A DNA stretch of 64,000 nt from Magicicada septendecula (taxonomy: Eukaryota > Arthropoda > Insecta > Hemiptera > Cicadidae), in the NCBI GenBank assembly GCA_034769895.1, contig CM068369.1, forward strand, positions 429,499,479 to 429,563,478, written 5' to 3'. The translations under genes were made by a program, and so were the position numbers. Below, piece after piece: positions 1 to 12,397 of this stretch. Numbering within the stretch: position 1 is the first letter of the stretch; each line of letters starts with the position of its first letter. A model generated the notes under the pieces. The model saw nothing but the letters and a program-made list of their open reading frames with translations, did not search any database and had not been told where the DNA came from.

Positions 1-1589
1 TTAGGCTATAATATGAAATCCATTAACATAACTTGTTTGCTTATAGGTGGATCTCTTATGGACAGACAGACCGGGCATATTGTATAAACACAAAGGCGAA
101 AGTGAAATAGGTGTTGCGGTAAGAGAGAGCGTAGCCCATCTTTTTCTCGTAATTTTTCACACAAAATGAATTTCTCAACGTAATAGCAATAAATGTTCAC
201 GAAGCAAAATAGTGTAGGTGAAGCCCCGTTCGCTGACTTCCGTTTATTGAGTTCATTGTTTTAAAGACCTAATAAACAAATAGAAGGAAAGTGATATTAT
301 CAGTAATGGATTCGCCTCAGTAAAGTGGCGCTAAATTGTGAAATATTACATTAAGTAAATTTTTTCATAACTTGTTTCATGTAATTACACATTGTCTTTA
401 AAATCCTAATAAAATGATTGTGAATTAATTTTTTTTTTAGTCTTGGCAAGAATTAAATATTATTACTACTCTGACTACTACTATTACTACTGCTTCTACT
501 AATATTACTGTTATTACTGCTTCTGTTAGAAGTTAAAGGTAGTGTAAACCAGTGGCGGCTGGTGAGTATTGAAATGGGCGGCGCACACTGGGGGCACCAC
601 TAATCGCGGTTATCAGTAGTTACGTAAAAAATATAAAATATCTTTCCTGGTATTTCAATTTTTGTATAACAATTCTGTTTCTCTGTTGTTATATATATAG
701 CGAATATCTCTATATCTTTCTTGTTAAATTCTAGAATTCCATGTATCTTTTTTTTTAATAGACAATCTAATGCAATCAGCCTGACAATACGGACAGAATT
801 TCTTTAAAATCTTTTTAACTGTAGAAAAGCGTCTTTCTCTTTCAACTATAATCTTCATAGTGACAATTATCTTTAAAACAGTCACACATTTGAAAAAGAC
901 GAGACATTGTATTGTCAAAAAAAAAAAAGAAGAAAACTGTAGCAAAGCTGTTACACCAGAAGCAGTGTATGTATATTATATCTTCACGATCATTTAACAC
1001 TCTCAATTCAGTTCTCGGTTACAATTTATTGCCACCACAGTTACCATGTAGCACATATCTGCTTAATTAAAAAATAGGGAAACATAGGTAAATAGTAAAA
1101 AAAAATTTACTATAAATAAAAGTAGCCTATAATATAAATATTATTTAGAAAAAAAATAATATACACGCAGAAGAAGAAATTGAAGGAGAATTTTTTGGGC
1201 AAAAGTGTTAAAAATGGAGGGAGTCCAGGGAGGAGAGAGAAAAACCCAGGTTCAAAGTGGACTGAAGACAGGAAGAAGAGACACAGTGAGAAGATGAAAG
1301 AGTATTGGAAAAAAGGAAAGAACAAAGAGTAAAGAATTTAAATTGGCCTAGAATTGAATTGTGGTCCCTAGATGTCGATACGGAAAAACAAAATTATATA
1401 ACTTGAAATTATATAAAATTCAAAAAATTGCAGTCATTGCTTGCTTACAGGTAACTTGTTGCTGTTTGAAACATTACAGTTACATTATTTCATAAAATAA
1501 CCTTACAGTTAATTTAACAACAAAATAACATTACAGTTAATTTATTTCATAAAGTATAAATAATATACTTTGGCATATATTTGACATAT
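1..1589. other. AT-rich DNA without recognisable gene
   Basis: No open frame here resembles a known protein. The stretch holds poly-A/T runs, a short (ACT)n-like patch near 460-520, and near 552 the string CAGTGGCGGCTGGTGA. That string resembles the start of hAT-type terminal repeats, but I found no partner end for it. Confidence 0.6.
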
Positions 1590-1626
1590 GAGGAGTGTAG
1601 ATGCAAAACTCGCCTTATCCACTTTT
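1590..1626 (+). repeat. Left terminal inverted repeat of DUF7869 transposon
   Basis: This pairs with the complement of 4625-4661 at 36 of 37 positions; the mismatch is the G of GATGC, which is A in the other end. Related subterminal motifs (GGATAAG followed by CAGTTTTG or GAGTTTTG) follow at about 1788-1804 and 1817-1833, and a weaker one lies near 1850-1866. Confidence 0.9.
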
Positions 1627-2070
1627 CCTAATTTTGAGAAAAACAATAAAAATTGCTCATTTGTTTCCAAAGCAGGAAACGGTGTTTTTTTTTTGTTTCC
1701 ACATGTTAAGTATATTGAAGAGACATTATTCAGAGACTTGGAGAAATTTTCGTCTATTACATTGGCGGAAATGTAACAGTTAAGTTTGGATAAGGCCAGT
1801 TTTGCTGCCAAACGGTGGATAAGATGAGTTTTGCAACAAACATCGTAGGATTAGACCAGTTTTGGCACAAAATTTGTAATAAATAAGAAACGTACGTTTA
1901 GGTGTACTATTTCATTTATTATAATCACTGAAATTTAAATTAATGTGATTACAGAAGCCGAGAACATTGCAATTTTAACGGTCACAAAAAATTACAATTT
2001 TGTTTATTCTTATCTTATTTTTTGAGGAATTTAAACATTAACATTTTTCAGGTAATTCTTACACTTCTTC

Positions 2071-4129
2071 TTAAACTCTTAGTTCTGAAATTGCGTCAAT
2101 CTCGAACAAATATTCTTCATCTTCACCTAGAATATCATCTGCGTTGTCGTCTACTAAATTTTGTTGGGCCTCCAAAACATCTTTATAGAATTGCAAAGAG
2201 GGGTCATCGTTCCATAAATCACCAAAATGTTTTGTCAACAATTTGTTAACATCGTCAGCTTTTTTCTGATTAAGTGGACATGAGCCTATCTTTATTTCTG
2301 GTGGTTTTGTAAATGAAAAATTTTGACCTTTCTTACAAATACCTTTGAAGGCACCTAAGTCGGAGCGATAATTCGCTTCTCCTCTCACTAAAATACTGCC
2401 AGTTTTGGATTTTTTCAAAGAGAGCAGTTTACTGGGCTGGAACTGAAAATACCAACTACCTGGTTTTTTAACAGTCGCAGTTGCTGCTGATTTCCAATCG
2501 AAAACCTTAACCTGTCCTAATTGAAAAACTGTGCCTGCTTTTGAAAATATATCTCTGTATTCTTCAGGGTGAATGATTGTATCCTTTTTTTTAACAACTT
2601 GTTCGATGCGGCCAAAAACTCAATCCGCAGGCAAAAAGGAATGACCTACTATCGGAAAGATGATATCTACACGTTGAATATTATTGGGGGCCTCATTGGC
2701 TAGCCAATAACCTAGCATTACTAACATAGAACTATTTTTATTCTGACTCGCAGCCCCATCAGCAAACAACTTAACAAATGAATAGTTTGAGAAGTTTAAT
2801 CTATGGTAAACTGCGGACACTATTTCGTTTGAACTTTTACGAAACTCAGTTTCTAACCAATTGTAAATAAATACAGTAGTCTCATTCTGGGGAGATTTTG
2901 AATTGCCTTGACAGATTGTAAAGTTGTAGGAGTAGAATTGCCGACTATAATAGGCTGCCTGATCGGGTACTCTGGGTAACACCATGTTTTTCTGACAATC
3001 AAAAGACAAAACAAAATTTTCATCATTTTCCTGCTTTAATAAAGAGTAAAACGCTTCAGCTTTCAGCTTGTGCACATGGTACTCAGCTTTGAGATCTTCT
3101 TTCTTTTTGTTATCAGTAGCCAGTTTTATTTTTTCAAGATATGAAATGCACGTAGAGCATGCATCAGTTGCTGGAGTTTTAAAGCTTAGATTAAAGTTCC
3201 TGACAAAGATGTCGCGAAAATAATGATATTTAACCTGCAGAGAAAGATTGTGTTCCTTGTTGTAAGCTAGCCACATTTTGCGAATACTAAGGTCACTTGG
3301 AAAATATTTTCTGACACTTTTACCCCTACAGTAGTGTGATTCACACGGCTTAAATTTTCTAATGTAGTTTTTAACCGCATCACATTTATCCGAATATTTT
3401 TTTGAAATACGATCCCCTCCTCTGCGCTCACTTGGAGAAGAGCCTGAATGCATGTGCCTTTTACTGACCCTTTGAACACGATCCTTTGAAATGTCCAGAA
3501 CGTATAAGAATGTCTTCTGACAAACCTGCTTGTTCCGGAGGACCCTGATTGTTGACGGGTACGTTTGACGTAGTATTTAACAGCGATGGGCTTGCTGGAG
3601 CTTCCCTTTTTTGTTGAACGCTGACGTTGGGGAGTTGCACCCGAAGAGTATTTCAAGATGATATTGTCTTGCTTTATCTTATCACACTCTGCATAGAATG
3701 CTTGATGGAACCGTCGAACATCTTGCATGCTCAGTTGGTGACATTGATACGTCTTGCTCTTACATTCTTTGTCCGCATGTTTGCAACAAAGGGGCCACCT
3801 AGGCGGCCTGGCAGCCGAATGTCTGTAAAAAAAAACACACAAGTGTGTTGAAATAAAAGTGCAAGTGAGGAGACTTAAAAAATTTAAGCCTCCTCACTTC
3901 CACTTCAATAAATTTATTGAACAGTAACATTATAATAAGTTCAAGGTTCATCATTGTATTAATATTTTTGTCCGCGAGTGCACAATATTTGAGAGCACAG
4001 GAGAGAGGGATAATTATTGAAAACAAGAAATGTAACTTACCTCTGTCTTTTCGCCACCGATCGTTTCCACAGCCTGTACTGTATCCTTTTCTTTCGAACT
4101 TCATTTTGCGGCACTTCTTCTATTTCCAT
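2071..4129 (-). pseudogene. DUF7869-like transposase, two exons, one frameshift and one stop
   Basis: Exon 1 (4129-4041) starts at an ATG and encodes a basic N-terminus with WKRSVAKRQR, like the WKRN-K-R start of this family. It ends at a GTAAGT donor. A 218-bp intron (4040-3823) has a T-rich acceptor ending in CAG. Exon 2 continues with a Cys/His-rich stretch (CCKHADKECKS) and then VCQKTFLYVL, which lies in another frame, so there is a frameshift near 3525. It goes on through CSTC, the acidic motif LSFDCQK, DGAASQNKN and GHSFLPAD. A TGA at 2620-2622 interrupts the frame directly after PAD. The same frame then runs on (VFGRIEQ...) to a stop at 2071. The conserved Asp residues are consistent with a DDE-type nuclease, which is inference. 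Only two lesions suggest recent activity. Confidence 0.8.
3863..3899. repeat. Short inverted repeat inside the transposase intron
   Basis: Arms AAGTGAGGAG and CTCCTCACTT, extended by CTTAAA and TTTAAG with one mismatched base between, form a hairpin of about 16 pairs within the predicted intron 3823-4040. Confidence 0.7.
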
Positions 4130-4624
4130 AATTAACTATTCAATACTTAGTGTTAAAACAAGAGGCACTTTGTCACGACACTTGACAGTGAAATCAACAT
4201 TAGATAACCTCTCACAAAACATAAACAAAATCTATCATTTTGCTGCCAACTTTAGATTATTGTTGCTAATAATTAATACAATGCCACTATGCAATGAAAC
4301 AAACGACTTACAGTACTTTTTGTTTCGAATGTTGGAGTCTTTTACAAGGTACGCCGAATGTCTGTATTTAGCGAGTTTTGAAACCAAACATCTTTGTTGG
4401 CCACCCTGCATTGCAGGATAAGGCGAGTTTTGCTACGAAATTCGAGGGCGGATAAGACGAGTTTTGCTGCACACATTGCTCAGGATTAGACCAGTTTTGT
4501 TGCCAACCATGATTTTCCCCACCCTTTTAACAGCGGGTAGGGCAAGTTTTTACACAAAATATTTAGTTCCCCAGATGCATTGGAGCATGGAGAATCCATT
4601 TCCGCCGCGATCTTGATTTTCATA

Positions 4625-4661
4625 AAAAGTGGATAAGGCGAGTTTTGTATCTACACTCCTC
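4625..4661 (-). repeat. Right terminal inverted repeat of DUF7869 transposon
   Basis: This is the inverted partner of 1590-1626. Subterminal copies of the same GGATAAG-GAGTTTTG motif precede it at about 4414-4431 and 4450-4466, with a weaker copy near 4480-4500. Multiple subterminal motifs like these often act as transposase binding sites in DNA transposons. Confidence 0.9.
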
Positions 4662-4665
4662 ATAT

Positions 4666-5856
4666 ATTAAATACTTGTCAAAGGTTAACACAACAGTATA
4701 CAAAATGGCGGTAAAAATGGTATGATCACAAATTAGCTCCAGATTCATATTCGTTAGTTACAGTAACCAACGTGGCGCGATTACAATGTTCTAAGACTGA
4801 GGGCCGTTTTACACTGAATGCTAAGCTAAGCTAAGCTGTGTAAATAAATCAAGTGAAAATTTAATCTTTCGCAAGTAATCATAATTTATTTATATTTTAA
4901 CAAAAGATAAATTATTTAATTACATTAAAACTGAAGGGTTACTAGTTTAGCTTTAGAAAAAAAACTCAGTCATTCTTTAGTCTGTTTCAGATACTAGCCT
5001 ACATATTCATAAATTTTCCACAATGATAATAAAAGGTTGATAACTGTAATTTGTATAATGAATTAGAGATAAACACACAAAATAATGATACTGTGCCGCA
5101 AAACTGCAAGACTTGTTACTACAACTTTATGACCCCCCCCCAAAAAAAAGAAAATTAAAACAAAATCTGAGAATATTATCAGAACAATATAGTGGGCTAA
5201 ACTATTGTCAAAACTCCTAAGATTATAGTAAAATAGCGATAGCGACATTATCAAATTACGGCAAAAAAGGTTCTCCTGTGAACGTATTATCAATAGAAAT
5301 TGCATGCTGTAATATGTGGGGAATGAAAACAGAATTGTTAAGTGTAAAATTGAAGTAATAAAATTGTCAACGCCAGATTACATTGACATAAACGTAAAGA
5401 TAGAAAACTTCTTAACTTTCCATCTTGCAGTATTAATTGTAAAACTTATGCGGACAACAGCAAAGATGGACCTGAGGCGGTATGCAAAATTCTAAATATG
5501 AAATCGGAGTAACAAATTCAGAACTGATACATTACTCCAGCAATAGATTACATTTATATAAATATAAAAAATTAAAGCAGCTGAATTAATTTATTACTAC
5601 ATAAAACGTTAACTGATTACTATTTTTTGACATATTTCTTGTTGAAGACATTTTTTTTAATAATATTAACTCATTTTATAAAAAATTGTTTTAAAAAGAT
5701 AAAGTACTGTGGTATAGACTCTGAATTGAACTGAAAACGGCTGATTAAATTATTCACCGATTTACAAATAACAAAAATTATACGTAATGTAATAATGTTT
5801 TTCAGAACAGAGTATTATTTAGTTTGGAATTATAATTGTATTTATGACAAATTTCT
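4666..5856. other. AT-rich DNA without recognisable gene
   Basis: Nothing coding is recognised. A small (GCTAA)n patch lies near 4820-4838 and a C8-A8 run near 5132. The open frames are short and dissimilar to anything I know. Confidence 0.6.
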
Positions 5857-8136
5857 ATTTTACTTCCATGTTCCTTAAGGAAATGGAAGTATGGTGATGG
5901 CAAAAAAAATCGTGTTCGAGATTATTGCAGATTCTGATTTTATTACACTCAAAACATGAAAAAGTCATTTTACTTCCATATTCCTTAAGGAAATGGAAGT
6001 ATGGTGATGGCAAAAAAAATCGTGTTCGAGATTATTGCAGATTCTGATTGTACTACACTCAAAACATGAAAAAAGTCGTTTTTCGAAAAGTGTCTGTGTG
6101 TGTGTCTGTGTGTCTATCTGTAGATTTTTTTTTCTATGGCAAACGATAACAGCCGCAAATTCAAACAGAATCAAATAATTTGTTGCATACAGCCCTGATT
6201 TGTAGAGTGCTTACAACCTATTGTTTTTGGTGAAGATCGGTTAAGGGAAAGGGGTAGTTTACCTGCAACGGTTTTTTTATCAAGGGAAATTTTTTTTTGG
6301 CAAACGATAACAGCCGCAAATTCAAACAGAATCAAATAATGTTTCGCATACAGCCCTGAATTGTAGAGTTCTCAAGATCTATTGTTTTTGGTGAAGATCG
6401 GTTAAGGGAAAGGGGTAGTTTACCTGCAACGTTTTATGTTTTAACAAGGGTATTTTCTATGGCAAACTATAACAGCCGCAAATTCAAACAGAATCAAAAG
6501 ATTATTTGCATACAGCTCTAAATTGTAGAGTTCTCAAGACGTATTGTTTTTGGTGAAGATCGGTTAAGGGAAAGGGGTAGTTTACCTGCAACGTTTTATG
6601 TTTTAACAAGGGTATTTTCTATGGCAAACGATAACAGCCGCAAATTCAAACAGAATCAAATATTGTTTTGCATACAGCCCTGATTTGTAGAGTACTCAAG
6701 ACCTATTGTTTTTGGTGAAGATCGGTTAAGGGGAAGGGGTAGTTTACCTGCAACATTTTTTTATCAAGCATATTTTCTATGGCAAACGATAACAGCCGCA
6801 AATTCAAACAGAATCAAATAATGTTTTGCATACGTCCCTGAATTGTAGAGGTCTCAAGGATTTTCGATTTTGGTGAAGATCGGTTAAGGGCAAGGGGTAG
6901 TTTACCTGCAACCTTTTACGTTTTAACAACAGTAAAGTACTTGAAAATGCATTTAAACTTTTTCAAACAATGGCAATTGTTAAAAATCGGTATGGAGAAC
7001 CATACATGACTTCCATATTCTAAGATTTATATTTAAAATCATTTTCAGCCAAACAGCCAGGCTGTGTCTTACCTGCCTTTTTATTGCTGTGTTAAATGAA
7101 AAATATTATATTACATTAAAATGAAAAAATTATAATTTTATTGCCTGGCAACAAAATTATTTTATTTTTAACAATTACCATTGTTTCAAAAAGTTTAAAT
7201 AAATTTTCAAGTACTTTACTCTTGTTAAAACGTAAAAGGTTGCAGGTAAACTACCCCTTCCCCTTAACCGATCTTCACCAAAATCGAAAGTCATTGAGAT
7301 CTCTATAATTCAGGGACGTATGCAAAACATTATTTGATTCTGTTTGAATTTGCGGCTGTTATCGTTTGCCATAGAAAATACGCTTGATAAAAAAACGTTG
7401 CAGGTAAACTACCCCTTCCCCTTAACCGATCTTCACCAAAAACAATAGGTCTTGAGTACTCTACAAATCAGGGCTGCATGCAAATAATCTTTTGATTCTG
7501 TTTGAATTTGCGGCTGTTATCGTTTGCCATAGGAAATACCCTTGTTAAAACATAAAACGTTACAGGTAAACTACCCCTTTCCCTTAACCGATCTTCACCG
7601 AAATCAACAGATCTTGAGAACTCTGCAATTCAGGGCTGTATGCGATACATTATTTGATTCTGTTTGAATTTGCGGCTGTTATCGTTTGCCAAACAAGCAA
7701 AATTACCCTTGCTAAAAAAAAACCGTTGCAAGTAAACTACCCCTTTCCCTTAACCGATCTTCACCAAAAACAATAGGTTGTAAGCACTCTACAAATCAGG
7801 GCTGTATGCAACAAATTATTTGATTCTGTTTGAATTTGCGGCTGTTATCGTTTGCCATAGAAAAAAAATCTACAGATAGACACACAGACACACACACAGA
7901 CACTTTTCGAAAAACGACTTTTTTCATGTTTTGAGTGTAGTACAATCAGAATCTGCAATAATCTCGAACACGATTTTTTTTGCCATCACCATACTTCCAT
8001 TTCCTTAAGGAATATGGAAGTAAAATGACTTTTTCATGTTTTGAGTGTAATAAAATCAGAATCTGCAATAATCTCGAACACGATTTGTTTTGCCATCACC
8101 ATACTTCCATTCCTTAAGGAATATGGAAGTAAAAAT
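5857..8136. repeat. Family X copy 1: 2.3-kb inverted repeat of ~160-bp tandem units
   Basis: Left arm (about 5857-6990) and right arm (about 7165-8136) are inverted copies around a spacer of about 175 bp. Each arm starts with a palindrome around TTCCTTAAGGAA, embedded in a ~109-bp segment that is duplicated in tandem in both arms. Next comes a TG/TCTG-rich patch, then tandem units of about 160 bp. I count five units in the left arm and four in the right, anchored on CAAATTCAAACAGAATCAAA. Each unit ends with GGTAGTTTACCTGCAAC. The centre contains the other end of the family (GACTTCCATATTC... CAGCCTGG...). No protein is encoded. Two further copies lie at 46.6 and 48.5 kb. It is probably non-autonomous. 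Confidence 0.85.
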
Positions 8137-8209
8137 AAAATAATTTTGTTGCCAGGCAATAAAATTATAATTTTTTCATTTTAATGTAAATTATGTATGA
8201 GTTAATATA
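8137..8209. repeat. Fragment of family X next to the mariner relic
   Basis: The sequence TTGCCAGGCAATAAAATT and its flanks match the distal part of family X seen at 47410-47470 and 49240-49290. It stops just before the mariner end, so the mariner lies inside or beside an X copy. Confidence 0.6.
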
Positions 8210-9114
8210 CGAGGTGTGTTCATAAAAAGACCAAACTTTTTGAGTAACACATCAATCTGCACAAACGACGCGCCGCGACTTTGCGCGCACCTAGCGATAG
8301 TTTTTGACAACAAACTACCACTTATTGTATTCCGCTATTAGCAGTAGTCTTTGAGGTATATCACATTGAGTGGGGACGTGCACACGCTGGCCGGCGGATT
8401 AGTGACAAAGCGATTAAGAAAGACCGCGAGAACAACGTGTGCGTATGAAATTTTGCAGCAAAACTAGGTTAAAACTTTTCAGAGACATTCTGGTTTTCAA
8501 TTAAGCATACGCGGAAGCCTGCGTGAGGCGAAAGATTAGTTTAAGAATTTTTAAAGAGGGAAAAACAATGGTCGGTGCAGATCAAAGCGATATCAAAGAT
8601 CATGGGAAGAGAGCTCGTGATGTGGTAATTGTAAATCATCGTTTAAATGCCGATACTTTCTGACAGAATCCATTTAAGATCGTAAAATTAAATTTTGTTA
8701 GACAAATTTAAATGTATCGTATCACTGAAAAATTCTTACTGTGTTTGTTGACGACGATCAGTAAGAGACCCGTTTTGAAATCGGTCAACAACTGCGTACC
8801 AATGCAAATGGTAATGAAAACTTTGGAAGACAATGGAAATAGCTCTGTAAAGATTTTACGAAGTCAGCAGCAAAATTTTATACACACACGTTGTGTTAAG
8901 ATCTTCATTCTCACTTCGTTATAAATCCGCCGGACGGTGTGTGCCCGTGCCCACTACAGCGCGTGTAGCTCGAAGACTGAAGATCGTGACGGAACAGAGA
9001 AAACGGCATTCAGGCGTCAAAACCTGTCGCTAGCAGCACTTAATTCTGCAGCTCGCTCTATGCGCTAGTTGACGTGCTACACAAATAGTTCGGTCTTTTT
9101 TTGAACACACCTCG
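8210..9114 (+). mobile_element. Mariner-family relic, 905 bp, TA-flanked
   Basis: Ends CGAGGTGTGTTC and GAACACACCTCG are inverted and flanked by TA on both sides (8208-8209, 9115-9116), as in Tc1/mariner elements. The inversion extends inward with mismatches (AAAGACC...GGTCTTT). Near 8440-8570 the plus strand encodes pieces such as VCVMKFCSK and RIFKEGKTMV that resemble the N-terminal helix-turn-helix region of mariner transposases. The frame is broken, and at 905 bp the copy is shorter than the usual ~1.3 kb. It is a deleted, inactive copy. Confidence 0.75.
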
Positions 9115-9235
9115 TACATGTATAAAATAATATGTCGTTCGTGAATATGTCGTTCGTGGCAGGTAAGCATATCTCAGTTATGTAATGTTTACGTTTCCAT
9201 TTTATTATTATGACTACAGCAATAAAAAGGCAGGG

Positions 9236-10306
<1,071 letters not shown>

Positions 10307-10384
10307 TGCAACAACAACAACAACAACAACAACAATAACAGTGATAATGATGATGATGATAATAACAATAGTAATAATAATAAA
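10307..10384. repeat. Compound trinucleotide microsatellite
   Basis: About eight AAC units, then imperfect GAT and AAT units, forming a compound trinucleotide tract. Confidence 0.85.
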
Positions 10385-10821
10385 ACACCAATATCACAAA
10401 TCCAGTACCGTTGTTTAAAAGTTTTAAAAGTATCATGAATTTTCATTGTTGCCAGCATACTGAGTACATACTGAGTATATAATATGTATAAGCACTATCA
10501 TCGTATGCGTTACTAACGAGAAGCCTAGCGGCGAAGAATAGAACCAGACGGAAAGTGCGGAGTAACGCAATCTGTACGAAGACAGCATAAGCTGATGGTC
10601 TGTTTTAAATACGTTGCGGACGTCCAGACTTCATGACAGAGACCCAGTGTAACGTAGTGGTATCTGGTTACTGATTTTCAAATTATTTAATTCTGTGGTC
10701 TGTACGTTATATACAGACATTATTTTTATATTCGGAAACAAACGTTCGTTGTTCGAAAAACATTTTGACATACCCTGCAGGGTGAAACGTAAACCTCGAA
10801 GATGCGTTCAACTCGAATAAT

Positions 10822-10854
<33 letters not shown>

Positions 10855-12233
10855 TATTGTATAAGTGTATATACAATTTGATTAAATATATATGGAAGGT
10901 TTTTGTAAGTACTAAAGTTATAGCTAATTTAATTATTAGGTATACGGATGAAATAAAATTCTGTGAGTTGACCACCAAATTTCAGGCGCTACTTTATCCA
11001 CACTCTTGTTTTGTGTTAAAGATTTCTGTCTCCATACTTTATCCGCAGCCTTCCTTTACTCTCTCATACCTTTCATTTTTTCTCTGCTCTTATCTCTATC
11101 AGAACCTTTATGTATTCAGCGGCCTGGTTCTCCTACCTTGAGTGTACTTCTTCGTGGCCTCCATTTTATGATTTCCATTCCAACACACACTTCTCTTCCT
11201 GTCTATTTGGGTGATAAAACAATGTAAGCTCTGAGCGCCACCTTTTTTTGTTATGTTCTGACATTTTAATCTTTTGCTTATCTCCTGGTTTGTTAATATT
11301 ACGTACATTCCTTCACTTTTCTCTGGTCCATACATTCCCCTAATTATTATCCTCCCAATTTCTCTTCATCTCTTATATCTGCCACATACTGTTTTATTAA
11401 GTCGTCGACTAGGTTCTTAGAAACATTATGAAACGAGTAAAGAACAAAATAATAGTCACACAGTGACCAAATATTCAAGACCATCAGGAAAGTGTGGCCG
11501 AATGGGTTGCCCAAGATGAACAGACACTCAACACACCTCCTTAACAAGATTAGTAATTAACAGGAAGTAGACAGTAAGATTAAAAATTGATCTTTTTCTT
11601 TTTAACATGTCAATTTACTACCGATGTGAAAAATAAAACCTAATGAATTCGAAGTGTAACGTGGACCAGCGCGATGCACGGCGGGTTTCTGATATCCTAA
11701 ATTAAAAAAAATTGTGCTACACAATTAGTTGTAATGTAATTTTCTTTTTAGTCATAGTAAAAGACTGTTTAAGGCGTCAACTCTTGATGACTCAGTAGAC
11801 GGGATTTTATCTTCGAGGTGAAAAGAAGCAGGCCTAAAGCCAAAATGTATTTGATTAATTATAACTGCATTCTCATACACGCTCGTGCTTATTGGAACGA
11901 TAAGATGGACAGTATTTTTAAAGGCCAGTACTCCGATCAGACCATGTACCTTTTCTAAAATACTTTTTTCTATACGTTGATGCAAAAGTTTTAAATAGGA
12001 CTGTGCACTTGATGCAATCACTCTACGATAGGGTGAAACCTACTAATATGCAATTAAAACTTCCTGTTCATGATTCACGCTAACGGTTTGTCTTTGTTCA
12101 CAATACTGTTTGATACAAGAACGTATCTAACTGCGTAATCTTTGAGAGCAATATTGACACACGTATTTTAGTGTATTGCCTTGTTGGTGATATAGGGTCC
12201 TATATTTGACTTTCATTCAAGAGAATTACTTTT
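10385..12233. other. Unassigned AT-rich DNA
   Basis: No gene is recognised. A short (TG)n tract lies at about 10824-10853. A minus-strand frame of 89 codons at 11752-12021 matches no family I know and has no supporting context. Confidence 0.55.
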
Positions 12234-12397
12234 AAATGTGTGTGTTACCTATACGTATACGTATATGCGGCTATCCATCATGCTCCAAATGTGTGTGTTA
12301 CCTATACGTATACGTATATGCGGCTATCCATCATGCTCCAAATGTGTGTGTTACCTATACGTGTACGTATATGCGGCTATCCATCATGCTCCAAATT
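12234..12397. repeat. Tandem repeat, three copies of a 53-bp unit
   Basis: Copies start at 12234, 12287 and 12340. Each begins AAATGTGTGTGTTACC, contains CGTATATGCGGC and ends CATGCTCC. They are nearly identical (TACGTATAC versus TACGTGTAC in the third). Because 53 is not a multiple of 3, the three copies fall in different reading frames, so open frames across them carry no coding signal. Confidence 0.95.

Larger units (their letters stand above)
1590..4661 (-). mobile_element. DNA transposon with 37-bp TIRs carrying a DUF7869-like transposase
   Basis: Both ends carry a 37-bp inverted repeat starting GAGGAGTGTAGAT with one mismatch. They are flanked by ATAT on each side (1586-1589 and 4662-4665), a candidate 4-bp target duplication. 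Inside is one minus-strand gene (2071-4129) related to the uncharacterised DUF7869 proteins common in arthropods and other eukaryotes. The motif GGATAAGGCGAGTTTTG of the TIR recurs several times just inside each end. A 4-bp duplication would fit the Sola superfamily, but I cannot confirm that placement. The TIRs, target duplication and gene position are seen directly. The class is inferred. Confidence 0.85.

Noticed and set aside
5965..6174. Similar minus-strand frames at 5965, 46530 and 48484 (FFHVLSVVESESAIISNTI-like)
   Set aside because: They recur only because they lie in family X; frames differ in length and start, with no sign of protein-level constraint.
6130..7850. Regularly spaced ~160-bp repeats considered as a CRISPR array
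   Set aside because: Units are long, contiguous and diverged without unique spacers, and the context is a eukaryotic genome with introns and LINEs.
11752..12021. 89-codon minus-strand frame considered as an exon
   Set aside because: No recognisable motif, splice context or similarity that I know.
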